Source: Isoalcanivorax indicus | GTDB taxonomy: Bacteria > Pseudomonadota > Gammaproteobacteria > Pseudomonadales > Alcanivoracaceae | DNA length: 64,000 bases | Direction: 5' to 3' | NCBI RefSeq assembly: GCF_003259185.1 | Contig: NZ_QGMP01000001.1 | Coordinates: forward strand, 1,922,001-1,986,000 | Part shown: positions 45,739-55,162 of the stretch, one piece after another | Numbering within the stretch: position 1 is the first letter of the stretch | Layout: every line of letters begins with the position of its first letter | The notes under the pieces: generated by a model | What the model saw: the letters and a program-made list of their open reading frames with translations, nothing else | Database searches by the model: none | Told to the model about the DNA's origin: nothing | Made by a program: the position numbers and the translations under genes

Positions 45739-46458
45739 ATGCCCAACATGCACCACCAGCACGGCACCGGGCAGCACGACAACAAGATCGTCTCCCTGTG
45801 TGATCACCGCGCCCGGCATCGTGACGAGTCACCGCGCGGTACCTCGCCCCGCATCCTCCGGCTGTCGCCGGAATATGACGGCATAGAACTCCTTTACGCC
45901 AACGACCGCCACCCGGACAAACTCTTCTCGTTGAAAGTGCTGGCCTGGGCCCGACTTGATGACGGCAGCGTCACGGCGCTGGTGCCGTGGCTCAAGAAGG
46001 TGGCGCCCGCCGAGGCACTCGCCGACCCACTGAACGGACGCTGGATGGGTTATCGCCTGCCGGAAAGCGAGTACCTGTTTACTGAGGCCCCGGAACACAA
46101 GGTGCAGGAGCTGGATGCCGCTGTCGCCTTCTTCGGCGAGCCCTCAGCCAGCACCGACATCATTCCCCAACAGATCCCCGACACCATCGGCACCCATGCG
46201 GTCTTTTCCAGCGACGGCTTTCACACCATCAGTCTGGTGGAGGTAGTGAGCTGGCAACTGGACCGGCATGGCACGGTACACGCACTGGTGGCCGATGAAA
46301 CCCGTATCACCCGCACCCCGGTGCTGCCCAATGATCCTTGCCTGATCGATGCCCAGAAGAAAACGGATTTCCGCTATTTCTTCCAGCACGGCATCGCCAA
46401 CCGTATCAAGGATCAGGATCCGGAGGCGCTGGCGGCGATCGCCACGCTGGCCGACTAG
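45739..46458 (+). CDS. Hypothetical protein with two similar halves
   Basis: A 239-residue cytosolic protein. AAGGAGGG precedes the ATG at 45739. The two halves look duplicated: LFSLKVLAWARLDDGSVTAL and VPWLKKVAPA in the first, TISLVEVVSWQLDRHGTVHA and LVADETRITRTPVL in the second. The N-terminal 30 residues are His/Asp/Arg-rich and likely flexible. I do not recognise the family and no neighbour suggests a role. Confidence 0.75.
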   Translation: MPNMHHQHGTGQHDNKIVSLCDHRARHRDESPRGTSPRILRLSPEYDGIELLYANDRHPDKLFSLKVLAWARLDDGSVTALVPWLKKVAPAEALADPLNGRWMGYRLPESEYLFTEAPEHKVQELDAAVAFFGEPSASTDIIPQQIPDTIGTHAVFSSDGFHTISLVEVVSWQLDRHGTVHALVADETRITRTPVLPNDPCLIDAQKKTDFRYFFQHGIANRIKDQDPEALAAIATLAD

Positions 46459-46701
46459 ACACCCTCGCTGAGCGCGCCCTGCCGACGTGATAGCAGTTTG
46501 CTATCAGAGGCATCAGTGATTTGTACTTCCGCAACGACAGGTGAGCCCCTACTCTGGCACCCATGGGCTGCTGTGGCCCAAACTGTTTACCTGGCGCTCA
46601 CCGCCAATATGGATGCCCGCCCGCGATCAAGGGAGACGCGAGCGGGCATTTTTTTGTCTCTCGTTTCCAGAGCGTTCCATTCTGCCTGGACCAGTGGCCA
46701 T

Positions 46702-46820
46702 GGCCCTCGGGGGGCGGGCAGGGGTGTTCAGGACACGCCGTAAATACGTCCCTGTAGGCTTGCGTTCGGCATCCATGCCTCTCGACAGTCCTGAACACCC
46801 CTGCCCGCCCCCCGAGGGCC
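46702..46820. repeat. Perfect 33-base inverted repeat
   Basis: The arm at 46702-46734 (starting GGCCCTCGGGGGGCGGGC) is an exact reverse complement of 46788-46820, separated by 53 bases. The similarity continues imperfectly outward (TCCATTC on both sides), giving arms of roughly 60 bases. The loop contains GTAAATACGTCCCTGTAGGC, which resembles dispersed intergenic repeats of related genomes. It may be a REP/BIME-like element or a strong bidirectional hairpin. Confidence 0.85.
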
Positions 46821-46917
46821 GTCATGTGCAGCCCGTTCGGAATGGACTCAGCCAACGGCGAGTTTTGTTCCTCCAGAGAGCTCGATAGCCGCTAAAGGCT
46901 GAATCTTCCACCAGCGG

Positions 46918-47020
46918 TGAGGCGGGGTATGCCCTGGAGGGACATCTTTGGCCATGGATGGCCAAAGAAAGAGCGCCCAGGGAGGGCTTGAGCGGTCCCG
47001 GAAGGGCATACCCCGCCTCA
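46918..47020. repeat. Nested inverted repeat with inner hairpin
   Basis: TGAGGCGGGGTATGCCCT at 46918-46935 is exactly repeated in reverse complement at 47003-47020. Between them, TTTGGCCATGGATGGCCAAA (46947-46966) forms its own nine-pair hairpin. It lies just downstream of the tusA stop (leftward), where a terminator might be expected, but lacks a T run on that strand. Confidence 0.8.
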
Positions 47021-47065
47021 ACGCCTCCCTGCTGGAGGGTGACCCACTACCCGACATCATCAAAC

Positions 47066-47332
47066 CTATTTACGCCGAATCCAGTAGCGAAACAGCGGTC
47101 CGCTTTCGGCAGGTTCTTCGTGCTCGTGCAGCAGGGTATGCCCCAGGAACTGGCAGAATTTCGGGATATCGCGCTGGGTGGATGGATCGGTGGCCAGGAC
47201 CTCCAGCACCTCCCCGGACGCCATGTCGCGCACGCGGTTGTGCAGCAGCATCACCGGCTCCGGACACACCAGGCCGCTGGCATCGAGATGATGGGTCGCC
47301 TCGGGAGGCAGGCTGGCAGAAGCATCAGTCAC
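47066..47332 (-). CDS. TusA-family sulfurtransferase
   Basis: An 88-residue TusA-like protein. The catalytic Cys23 lies in [14 protein letters not shown], and [20 protein letters not shown] follows the fold. TusA proteins relay sulfur for tRNA 2-thiolation or other thio-cofactors. The start is GTG at 47332, overlapping the transporter stop as GTGA, so it is translationally coupled to it. Several TusA paralogues occur per genome, so the exact pathway is not certain. Confidence 0.9.
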   Translation of the reverse strand: MTDASASLPPEATHHLDASGLVCPEPVMLLHNRVRDMASGEVLEVLATDPSTQRDIPKFCQFLGHTLLHEHEEPAESGPLFRYWIRRK

Positions 47333-48603
47333 GGCAGGGTTTCCAGGTCGCGAGTGGTCGAAGCATGGCGGCGCAGGTGCCACCATACAGGGATCGCCAT
47401 TATAGCGGCCAGACACAGCCCCGCCGAGAGCAGGAAATGGTGGCTGTAGCCGAACCAGTGCGCGCTGAAGCCGCTGCCCAGCGAGAACAGCCCCACCGCC
47501 ATCAGTTGCATGGAGGCCTGCAACGTATAGTCCGCGCCCTCATGCCGCGGCCGGCAGTGGTCCATCATCACGGTGAACAGGGCCACCGTGGCCATCGCAT
47601 CCGCGCATTGTTCCCAGATCGCCACCGCCCAGATCTGCCAGGTCAACGGCGCTCCACCCGCCAGCCAGGCCCAGCCCGCAAAGGCCGCCGCATGCAGCAG
47701 GCCGAACACCACCAGCGCCATGGCCCGTGACCAGCGCATCATCAGCATACCGCCGACGAAGGCGGCCGCCAGGCCAATCACCGACACACTCAGGTCGAGC
47801 ACACCGATCTGCGGCAGCGACCAGCCTGCGTCGACCAGAAACGGCTTGAGCATACGCGAGCCGAAGCTGTCACCAACCTTGTAGCCGAGCAGCAGCAACA
47901 GCCACCAGAGCATGCCGGGGCGGCCCCAGAAGCGCACGATCGCACGGCGCCAGGCGCGAAAATCCAACCGCTCGTGCTGACCCGGATCGCGGGCCACCGC
48001 CGGCTCGGGAAAACGCCAGATCGGGTACAGCATCGCCAGCAAGGTCAGCGCCACCAGCAGGAAGGTGGTGGTCCAGCCGAGCAGGCCGACCCAGATCAGC
48101 AGCGCGCCGCCACCCAGCATCAGGCCGACCTTGTAGCCGGTCACCTGGATACTGTTGCCGGGTCCGCGCAGCGCCGGGGTCAGCATCCGCACCGCCAGGC
48201 CGTCGGCGGCAATGTCCTGGGTCGCGCAGGCGAGATTGAGCAGGCCGATCAGGAAAATCAGCACCATGAAGTGGGTGGTGAAGAGCGCCGCCGGATCAAC
48301 GAAGGCAATGCCCAGCACCACCAGGGCAGCGGCTGTCTGGCAGGCGACGACCCAGCGCTTGCGGTGGTTGGCGCGGCCCGCGCCGAGGCGGTCCACCCAC
48401 GGCGCCCAGATAAATTTGAGCGCCCAAGGCAGGGCGGCCAGCGACAGCAGGCCGATATGCGGCAACGGCATGCCGGCATCACGCGCCAGCGCCGGCAGCG
48501 CCTTGGCCATCAGCCCGGACGGCAGGCCCTGGGCAAAATAGAACAGGGCCAGCACACCGAGCAGTTGGCGGTGCTGCCAGAAGGGGTGGCGGTGCCAGCC
48601 CAT
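47329..48603 (-). CDS. AmpG-like MFS transporter
   Basis: A 424-residue twelve-helix MFS protein resembling AmpG, the muropeptide permease of cell-wall recycling. The N-terminal [40 protein letters not shown] and [18 protein letters not shown] are typical of the AmpG branch. AGAGGG lies nine bases before the ATG at 48603; an ATG six bases earlier is an alternative. Coupled with tusA downstream. Substrate identity is inferred only from family. Confidence 0.85.
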   Translation of the reverse strand: MGWHRHPFWQHRQLLGVLALFYFAQGLPSGLMAKALPALARDAGMPLPHIGLLSLAALPWALKFIWAPWVDRLGAGRANHRKRWVVACQTAAALVVLGIAFVDPAALFTTHFMVLIFLIGLLNLACATQDIAADGLAVRMLTPALRGPGNSIQVTGYKVGLMLGGGALLIWVGLLGWTTTFLLVALTLLAMLYPIWRFPEPAVARDPGQHERLDFRAWRRAIVRFWGRPGMLWWLLLLLGYKVGDSFGSRMLKPFLVDAGWSLPQIGVLDLSVSVIGLAAAFVGGMLMMRWSRAMALVVFGLLHAAAFAGWAWLAGGAPLTWQIWAVAIWEQCADAMATVALFTVMMDHCRPRHEGADYTLQASMQLMAVGLFSLGSGFSAHWFGYSHHFLLSAGLCLAAIMAIPVWWHLRRHASTTRDLETLP

Positions 48604-48689
48604 CAACATTGGCCCTCTGGCCATGACTGGGCGAGACGGCGCACAGACGCTACACTTGCGCCCGCACACGACCACGAGGGAGCGCAAAG

Positions 48690-48986
48690 GTGATCCGGGT
48701 ACTGATTGAAAGACAGATCGTTGAGGGCCTTGAACAACCCTACAGCCAGGCCGTCACCGGCATGATGCAAGCCATCGTCCGGGCGCCCGGCTTCCTGTCC
48801 GGGGAATCCCTGCGTGACGCCAATCGCCCCCAGCATCACTTCATTCTCTCCGCCTGGCAGAGTCGTGCCGCCTGGATGCGCTGGCTGCATTCCAGTGAGC
48901 GCCGCGAAGCGCTGGACGCGATCAGCCCGTTTCTGGAAGAGCCCGAGCGCATCACGCTGCTGGAGCCCCTGTATAATCGGGGATGA
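48690..48986 (+). CDS. Antibiotic biosynthesis monooxygenase (ABM)-fold protein
   Basis: A 98-residue dimeric alpha+beta barrel protein of the ABM type (MIRVLIERQIVEGLEQPY, APGFLSGESLRDANRPQHHF, ILSAWQSRAAWMRWL). Members include heme-degrading and quinone monooxygenases, but most are uncharacterised. GTG start with GAGGG upstream. It diverges from the MFS gene and converges with rlmM. Confidence 0.85.
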   Translation: MIRVLIERQIVEGLEQPYSQAVTGMMQAIVRAPGFLSGESLRDANRPQHHFILSAWQSRAAWMRWLHSSERREALDAISPFLEEPERITLLEPLYNRG

Positions 48987-49002
48987 AGGTATAACGGCAC
49001 CG

Positions 49003-50091
49003 TCATGCGCCCCCCTGCCCCGGCAACACGACTACGGTGATTTCCTCGCGGTCATGGTAAAGCTGGGCCGCGCGGATCTGCATCGTCAGACCGGCCTCGG
49101 CCAGAGAGGCTTCCAGCCGCGCCAGCAAGCTCGATACCGTCGCCTGGCGCTGCTTCATGGGCAGCTTGAGGTTGAACAGCGCCACCTTGGCCCAGCCACG
49201 CACCAGCCACTTCTCCATCAGCGCCAGGCTGCGTGACGGCTTGTCGACGATATCGCAGACCAGCACGTCCACGGGCCTGGGCGGGCGCCAGGTGAAGGCG
49301 TCCGCCGACACGTGGCTGACGGGATACTCATCCAGCAGGTGCGCCGCCAGTCGGCCATGGTCCACGCCGGTGACGCGCAGGCCACGACGGGCCAGTTGCC
49401 AGGTCCAGCCGCCCGGGGCCGCCCCCAGGTCCACGGCGGTGCGCCCGGCGGCCAGCCAGTGGGCCTGCTCCGTGTCGCTCATCAGCCGTAACCAGGCTTC
49501 TTCCAGTTTCAGCGCCGAACGGCTGGGGGCCGCGGCGGGCAAGCGCAAGCGCGGGATGCCCTGCTCCCAGGGCGATACCGACGCAGCGGCGGCGCAGCCA
49601 AACAGGCCGCGCCCCGAGTCCTCGAAAAACAGATGCAGAATCCGGTCGGCACTTTCGTCCCACAGCTGTGCCTTTTTCAGCGCGGGTTCCAGTGCCTTGC
49701 GAAACCCCCGCAGGAAGCGCTGCAGGGTACGCCCGGTGTTGGTATCGGCATGCTCCAGCCGCAGCGCACTGAAAGGACCGGCGGGGGCCACCTGCGCCAG
49801 CAGCGGGCTGATACGGTCGTGCTGTGGCAGGTCCTCGAAATGCCCCAGCACCGGCCAGGCCGTGCGCGCAAACACCAGCCCTCCGCTGTGCAGGGTACGC
49901 GGCATCAGGGCGGCCACGGGCTGCCCCGGCTGGTGCCAGGTCAGCCAGCCCGCCTCACGGGTCGCACGGGCGTAGCCGCCCTGCCCTTGCCCGGCAGCGC
50001 GCTCGGTCAGCTCGGCGGCGCAGTCAGCCTCGAACCCGGCCCGGCAGAGCAGCAGCAAGGTATCAGCGTCGCGATCATGGATGATGGCCAT
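49003..50091 (-). CDS. rlmM: 23S rRNA 2'-O-ribose methyltransferase (C2498)
   Basis: A 362-residue RlmM that methylates C2498 of 23S rRNA. The N-terminal THUMP-like region is followed by the Rossmann domain with SAM loop VDLGAAPGGWTWQL, the catalytic Asp in VCDIVDKP, Lys in LFNLKLPMK and Glu in REEITVVV, consistent with the K-D-K-E tetrad. AGGTGATAA precedes the ATG at 50091. Confidence 0.96.
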   Translation of the reverse strand: MAIIHDRDADTLLLLCRAGFEADCAAELTERAAGQGQGGYARATREAGWLTWHQPGQPVAALMPRTLHSGGLVFARTAWPVLGHFEDLPQHDRISPLLAQVAPAGPFSALRLEHADTNTGRTLQRFLRGFRKALEPALKKAQLWDESADRILHLFFEDSGRGLFGCAAAASVSPWEQGIPRLRLPAAAPSRSALKLEEAWLRLMSDTEQAHWLAAGRTAVDLGAAPGGWTWQLARRGLRVTGVDHGRLAAHLLDEYPVSHVSADAFTWRPPRPVDVLVCDIVDKPSRSLALMEKWLVRGWAKVALFNLKLPMKQRQATVSSLLARLEASLAEAGLTMQIRAAQLYHDREEITVVVLPGQGGA

Positions 50092-50151
50092 TTATCACCT
50101 GGGGTGGTTACAATGGGCGCTATTGTCGTCTCTATAACAAGTAAAACAAAC

Positions 50152-50835
50152 ATGACAACACCACTGAAAAAACGTAACGCCCTGCACACCCTCGCTCTGG
50201 CGGCCCTGCTGCCGCTGCTGGCCGGTGCCGACACCCTCGAACCGCCTGATGTCGATCTGTTTGCCGAGCTGCAATACAGCCAGTCCGACCTGCGCGCCTT
50301 TGGCGAGGACCACCGCGCCGAGGGCTACCGCCTGCGCGGCGGCATCTGGTTCAACAGCCTGGCACGCCACGGGCTCGAATTCGGACTCGAAGCCGCGTTC
50401 AACCAGCTGGTGCGCAATACCCGCGACACCGCCTTCAATCGCGCCCCCACTGCCGCCGAGCTGAACAATCCCCCGAACGGCATTGGCACCCTGGAAAGCG
50501 TGGATGTGCGCGCTCAGGACCGGCTGGATATCAGCGGTTACGAGATCGGCGGACGCATCATGCATGAACGGCTGGTGTATCTGCGCGGCGGCCTGCTGGC
50601 CTACAACATCAAGACCCGCTTCAGCGAAGTGCTGACCTACCGGGGCAGCAGCGACGACCTCACCGGGCCGCCGTTCACGGATGTCGACAGTGTGACCGGC
50701 ACCGGCCTGTATGCCGGTCTGGGGCTGCATATTCCGCTGGTGCGGGATATTGCGCTGGTGATTGATGCCAGCCGCTATCGTATCGAGTCGGAAAATGTGG
50801 ACAGCTTTGCCGCCGGGGTGCAGCTGCGCTTCTGA
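50152..50835 (+). CDS. Small outer membrane beta-barrel protein
   Basis: A 227-residue exported protein: signal peptide (LALAALLPLLAGA), then alternating amphipathic strands (VDLFAELQYSQSDLRAF, YRLRGGIWFNSLARHGLEFG, LYAGLGLHIPLVRDIALVID) and a C-terminal FAAGVQLRF with terminal Phe, the sign of BAM-assembled barrels. About eight to ten strands are likely. Function unknown. The ATG at 50152 lies only 60 bases from rlmM on the opposite strand. Confidence 0.82.
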   Translation: MTTPLKKRNALHTLALAALLPLLAGADTLEPPDVDLFAELQYSQSDLRAFGEDHRAEGYRLRGGIWFNSLARHGLEFGLEAAFNQLVRNTRDTAFNRAPTAAELNNPPNGIGTLESVDVRAQDRLDISGYEIGGRIMHERLVYLRGGLLAYNIKTRFSEVLTYRGSSDDLTGPPFTDVDSVTGTGLYAGLGLHIPLVRDIALVIDASRYRIESENVDSFAAGVQLRF

Positions 50836-50861
50836 GGTGCCGCGACGCAGGGCCACCCGCC

Positions 50862-51776
50862 TCAGCGGGTGAACACCACGGTCTTGTTGCCGTCCACGAT
50901 CACCCGGTCTTCCAGATGCCAGCGCACGGCGCGCAGCAGCACGCCGCGCTCCACTTCCTGCCCCAGTGCCTTGAGTTCCGCCGGGCTGTGCCGGTGTGAC
51001 ACCCGCGCCACGTTCTGCTCGATGATCGGCCCCTGATCCAGATCATCCGTCACATAGTGACTGGTAGCGCCGATCAGTTTGACGCCGCGCTCCCAGGCCT
51101 GCTGATACGGGTTGGCGCCGACAAACGCCGGCAGGAAAGAATGGTGGATATTGATGATGCGGTGCGGATAGTGCTGCACGAAATCCGGACTCAGGATCTG
51201 CATGTAACGCGCCAGCACCACCAGGTCGGCCTGACCTTCCAGCAACTGCAACGCCTGCTGTTCGGCCTCGACCTTGTTGTCACGGGTCACCGGAATATGG
51301 TGGTAAGGAATACCGAACCGCTCCACCTCACCACGCAGGTCATCATGATTGCTGATGACCATGGGAATCACGGCAGGCAGGTCGCCGCCCATGGTCCGCC
51401 ACAGCAGTTCCAGCAGTGCGTGGTCATGGCGTGACACCATGATCGCCATGCGCTTGCGATCTGCCGCCAGGGTCAGTTGCCAGTCCATGCCGTACTGGCG
51501 CGCGACCCGGGTCTCGAAATTGCTTTTCAGGGTATCCCAGGAGCAGTCCAGCCCCGGGGTCTGGAACTCCATGCGCAAGAAAAAGGTACCGGCGTCCGGG
51601 TCCGAAGCGTGCTGGTCGAAATCCGTGATATTGGCGCCATGGTGGTACAGGAAGGTACTGACAGCACTGATGATACCCGGCTGATCCGGGCACACGATCA
51701 GCAGGCGAGCGGTGGTGGCAGCCACGGCCTCCCGCACATCAGACGATGAGGCATCAGAACTGGGCTGCGTCGCCAA
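50862..51776 (-). CDS. purU: Formyltetrahydrofolate deformylase
   Basis: A 304-residue PurU that hydrolyses 10-formyl-THF to THF and formate. An N-terminal ACT domain (RLLIVCPDQPGIISAVSTFL) is followed by the formyltransferase fold with VISNHDDLRG, NIHHSFLPAFVGANPYQQ and DDLDQGPIIEQ, which contain the catalytic Asn, His and Asp. No ATG fits; TTG at 51776 with GGAGAGAG upstream is the best start and lies 22 bases inside the AraC-type gene, suggesting coupling. Confidence 0.95.
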   Translation of the reverse strand: MATQPSSDASSSDVREAVAATTARLLIVCPDQPGIISAVSTFLYHHGANITDFDQHASDPDAGTFFLRMEFQTPGLDCSWDTLKSNFETRVARQYGMDWQLTLAADRKRMAIMVSRHDHALLELLWRTMGGDLPAVIPMVISNHDDLRGEVERFGIPYHHIPVTRDNKVEAEQQALQLLEGQADLVVLARYMQILSPDFVQHYPHRIINIHHSFLPAFVGANPYQQAWERGVKLIGATSHYVTDDLDQGPIIEQNVARVSHRHSPAELKALGQEVERGVLLRAVRWHLEDRVIVDGNKTVVFTR

Positions 51777-52794
51777 AATACTCTCTCCGGTAGGCGGACG
51801 GCGTCTTGCCGGTCCATTTCTTGAAGGCACGGTGGAAGGAACTGGCTTCACTGAAGCCCATCAGCAGCGCGATCTCGTCGATCGACAGCTCCGGCTGCGA
51901 CAGGTAGTAGATCGAGGCATCCTTGCGGATCGTGTCCTTGATCTCCTGATAGCTGGTATTGCCTTCCTTGAGGCGACGGCGCAGGGTTTGCGGCGTCATG
52001 TTGAGCTTTTCACAGATCTCCGAAAAATCCGGGAAGTTGTTGCCGTATTCCTTGGAGATGATAGCCCTGATCTGTGCGGGCAGGCCGACATTGTGGATAT
52101 TGCCCTCAAGCAGCTGGGCCAGCGAGTCCTTGAGGAACCGCGACAGCGACAGCTGATTCTGAACCAGTGGCAGGTCGAGATAATCGCTGCTGAACACCAG
52201 GCAGTTGGTGCTGCTCTCGAAGGTCACCGGGCAGGTGAACACCGACCGGTAATCGTCATCGGCACTGCTGACCCGGGAAAAATCGAACTCCACGCGCTGC
52301 GCCTCGATGGCCTTGCCGACCAGCCAGTTCATGAAGCGCAGCGACAGCATCAGGGTCGACTCGATGATGACCTCACGGAAATCCAGCCGCGGATCAGCGT
52401 GCACTTGCAGCCAGGCCGTGTCTTCCGAGCGATGCAGCGTGGTATGCACGTCCAGATCGAACAGCTCGTAGAACTGGATACCGCGGCGCACCGCCTTCTC
52501 CAGATTCGAGCAGTTGATCACCGCGTGCGCCATCATGCTGAAGGTGCCGGGCTTGGACTTGCGCCCCTGGCCGAAGCCCAGGAACTCATCCTGGGTCTGC
52601 TGCATGACTTCCAGCATCAGCCGGATAAAGGTATCCCGCTCGATGCGGGCGTCCGGGTCATCCAGCATACGCCGGGGAATCCCGGCCACCTCGAGCAGCG
52701 CCGGGATCGAGGCGCCAGCCCGCGCGGCCCCCTGCAAAACCCGGATCACATGACTGATAGCAATGGTGTTGCGCTTGAACATCCTGAAAGCCAC
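51754..52794 (-). CDS. AraC-family regulator with N-terminal arabinose-binding-like domain
   Basis: A 346-residue transcription factor. The N-terminal domain (about 20-200) is of the type found in lipid- and alkane-responsive AraC regulators (FLGFGQGRKSKPGTFSMMAH). The C-terminal HTH pair is visible in LNMTPQTLRRRLKEGNTSYQ and LLMGFSEASSFHRAFKKWTG. It diverges from the acyl-CoA dehydrogenase gene, a likely target. The start may be GTG at 52794 or ATG at 52782. Confidence 0.92.
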   Translation of the reverse strand: MAFRMFKRNTIAISHVIRVLQGAARAGASIPALLEVAGIPRRMLDDPDARIERDTFIRLMLEVMQQTQDEFLGFGQGRKSKPGTFSMMAHAVINCSNLEKAVRRGIQFYELFDLDVHTTLHRSEDTAWLQVHADPRLDFREVIIESTLMLSLRFMNWLVGKAIEAQRVEFDFSRVSSADDDYRSVFTCPVTFESSTNCLVFSSDYLDLPLVQNQLSLSRFLKDSLAQLLEGNIHNVGLPAQIRAIISKEYGNNFPDFSEICEKLNMTPQTLRRRLKEGNTSYQEIKDTIRKDASIYYLSQPELSIDEIALLMGFSEASSFHRAFKKWTGKTPSAYRREYFGDAAQF

Positions 52795-53020
52795 TGCGGC
52801 ATCCGCCGCCCTTCTGGGTTAATTTTGTATTGTAAATCATGGCGTTGCAGTTTCCATCCCCAGCGCCATCCCGAATCCGGCGCTGGCCCCGGCGGTAAAC
52901 CGGCACCCATGATAAATAATGTCAGCCAGATTGGCACATTGCGTCATTGAGAGGCCGGCGCCGGGGTTCCAATAATGCCGCCTGTAGGGACAGCCACCAA
53001 AACACAACCCGGGACCCGCC

Positions 53021-54148
53021 ATGAAACGCACGCTCTTCACCGATGACCATAGCATCTTCCGCGACAGCTTCCGCAAGTTCTGCCAGGAAGAAGTGCTGCC
53101 TCACCAGGAACGCTGGATCGAACAGGGCATTGTCGACCGCGATGTCTGGCTGAAGGCCGGGGCCAACGGCTTTCTGGCGCCCTTCGTCGAGGAACAGTAC
53201 GGCGGCCTGGGCCTGGAGGACTTCCGCTACGCCCAGATCATGATCGAGGAGCTGTCCCGCATCGGCGAGTCCGGCTTCGCCCTGAGCCTGCACAACGACG
53301 TGATCGCCCCCTACCTGCACACCTATGGCACCGAGGAACAGAAAGCCCGCCACCTGCCCGGCGTGGTCAGCGGCGAGACCATTCTGGCGATCGCCATGAC
53401 CGAACCCGGCACCGGTTCGGATCTGCAGGCGATCCGCACACAACTCGAAGACCAGGGCGACCATTATATCCTCAATGGCCAGAAGACCTTTATTTCCAAC
53501 GGCATCCTTGCCGATCTGGTGATCGTCGCCGCCAAGGCACCGGAAGGCATCACTCTGGTGCTGGTGGAGCGCAGCATGGAAGGCTTCAGCCGTGGCCGCA
53601 ACCTGAAGAAGATGGGCATGAAATCCCAGGATACCGCCGAGCTGTTCTTCGAGAACGTCGTGGTGCCGAAGGAGAATGTGCTGGGCAAGCCGGGCATGGG
53701 CTTCATGTACATGATGCAGAAACTTGCCCAGGAGCGCCTGGTCTGCGCCATCGGCGCCATCTCGGGGGCCTGGTTTGCCTTTGAAGAAACCCTCAAGTAC
53801 GTCAAGGAGCGCACCGCCTTTGGCAAGCCCATCGGCAAGTTCCAGAACACCCGCTTCATGATGGCGGAAATGAAGACCGAAATTACCATCGGCCAGCATT
53901 TCGTCGACAACCTCGTGCAGCAACATCTGGCGGGCGAGGTCACGCCGGAAGAAGCCTGCATGGCCAAGTACTGGACCACCGACCTGCTCAACAAGGTGGT
54001 GGATGACGGCGTGCAATTGCATGGCGGCTATGGCTACATGCAGGAATACCCGATCTGCCGCGCCTATACCGATGCACGCATCACCCGTATCTTTGCCGGC
54101 ACCAATGAAATCATGAAAGAAGTGATCGGCCGCGGCATGGGGCTGTAA
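53021..54148 (+). CDS. Long-chain-type acyl-CoA dehydrogenase
   Basis: A 375-residue FAD-dependent acyl-CoA dehydrogenase. Family motifs are [17 protein letters not shown] and [18 protein letters not shown]. The C-terminal loop reads [13 protein letters not shown]; the Glu used as base in short/medium-chain enzymes (YEGT) is Ala here, as in long-chain ACAD. Glu238 in LAQERLV is the likely replacement base. It is 25 bases upstream of the SDR gene in the same operon and divergent from the AraC gene. Confidence 0.93.
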   Translation: MKRTLFTDDHSIFRDSFRKFCQEEVLPHQERWIEQGIVDRDVWLKAGANGFLAPFVEEQYGGLGLEDFRYAQIMIEELSRIGESGFALSLHNDVIAPYLHTYGTEEQKARHLPGVVSGETILAIAMTEPGTGSDLQAIRTQLEDQGDHYILNGQKTFISNGILADLVIVAAKAPEGITLVLVERSMEGFSRGRNLKKMGMKSQDTAELFFENVVVPKENVLGKPGMGFMYMMQKLAQERLVCAIGAISGAWFAFEETLKYVKERTAFGKPIGKFQNTRFMMAEMKTEITIGQHFVDNLVQQHLAGEVTPEEACMAKYWTTDLLNKVVDDGVQLHGGYGYMQEYPICRAYTDARITRIFAGTNEIMKEVIGRGMGL

Positions 54149-54173
54149 GCCAACACAGAGCGAGGAGCACACG

Positions 54174-55076
54174 ATGTCCACACTGCGTTTTGATGACAAG
54201 GTCGTGGTGGTCACCGGCGCCGGTAACGGCCTGGGCCGCAGCCACGCCCTGTCCTTTGCCGCCCGGGGTGCTCGGGTGGTGGTCAACGATCTCGGCGGGT
54301 CGGCAACCGGAGAAGGCGCCGACCGCAGCGCTGCGGATCAGGTCGTCGAGGAAATCACCGCCGCCGGTGGCGAGGCGGTCGCCAACCATGACTCGGTCAC
54401 CGATGGCGACAAGATCGTCCAGTGTGCGCTGGACAACTTCAACCGCGTGGACATCGTCATCAACAATGCCGGCATCCTGCGCGACAAGTCGTTCCACAAC
54501 ATGACCGAAGAAGACTGGGATCTGGTCTATAACGTGCATGTCAAAGGCGCCTTTAAAGTCACCCATGCGGCCTGGCCACACCTGCGTGAGCAGGAATTCG
54601 GGCGCGTCATCTTCACCGCCTCGGCCGCGGGCATCTACGGCAATTTTGGTCAGGGCAACTACGCGATGGCCAAGCTCGGCCTGCACGGCCTGGCGCAAAG
54701 CCTGGCCATCGAGGGCGCCAAGCGCAATATCGTGGTCAATACCATTGCCCCGATTGCCGGCAGCCGCATGACCGCAACCATCATGCCACCGCAGATCGTC
54801 GAGCAACTGAAACCGGAATTCGTCACCCCGCTGGTCCTCAAGCTGTGCCATGAGGAACACCGCGACAGCGGCCAGCTCTATGAGGTCGGCGCGGGCTGGA
54901 TCGGCAAGCTGCGCTGGGAACGCACCAAGGGCCATGGTTTCCCGATCTCGCAACCGCTGACGCCGGAAGCCATTGTCGAGCAGTGGTCAGGCATTACCGA
55001 TTTCAGCAACGCCGATCATCCCGGCAATGGCCAGGAAGCCATCATGGCCATCATCGGCAACCTGCAGAACCGCTGA
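54174..55076 (+). CDS. SDR-family 3-hydroxyacyl-CoA dehydrogenase-like enzyme (MFE-2 type)
   Basis: A 300-residue classical short-chain dehydrogenase. TGAGNGLG (14-21) binds NAD(P), NNAG is at 97-100, and Ser150, Tyr163 and Lys167 form the active site. [20 protein letters not shown] and [20 protein letters not shown] match the dehydrogenase part of peroxisomal multifunctional enzyme 2. GAGGAG precedes the ATG. Together with the dehydrogenase upstream it could carry two steps of a beta-oxidation-like pathway; no hydratase or thiolase is adjacent. Confidence 0.9.
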   Translation: MSTLRFDDKVVVVTGAGNGLGRSHALSFAARGARVVVNDLGGSATGEGADRSAADQVVEEITAAGGEAVANHDSVTDGDKIVQCALDNFNRVDIVINNAGILRDKSFHNMTEEDWDLVYNVHVKGAFKVTHAAWPHLREQEFGRVIFTASAAGIYGNFGQGNYAMAKLGLHGLAQSLAIEGAKRNIVVNTIAPIAGSRMTATIMPPQIVEQLKPEFVTPLVLKLCHEEHRDSGQLYEVGAGWIGKLRWERTKGHGFPISQPLTPEAIVEQWSGITDFSNADHPGNGQEAIMAIIGNLQNR

Positions 55077-55162
55077 CCTGCCCCGGCCGGTCGGGGCGCG
55101 GTTGACGCCACCTTGACCGGCACTCACCAATACTGACTGGATACCTTCACGGGGGATCCAGT

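Larger units (their letters stand above)
46459..47065. other. Non-coding stretch rich in inverted repeats
   Basis: About 600 bases between the duplicated-domain protein and tusA. It contains the perfect 33-base inverted repeat (46702-46820) and a second nested inverted repeat (46918-47020). Open frames across it are products of the repeats and have no ribosome site. Confidence 0.75.

Noticed and set aside
46498..46888. Several short open frames in the repeat-rich gap
   Set aside because: They read through the inverted repeats, lack ribosome sites and encode low-complexity sequence.
55081..55096. GC-rich hairpin CCCCGGCCGGTCGGGG after the SDR gene as a terminator
   Set aside because: Only five pairs and no following T run.
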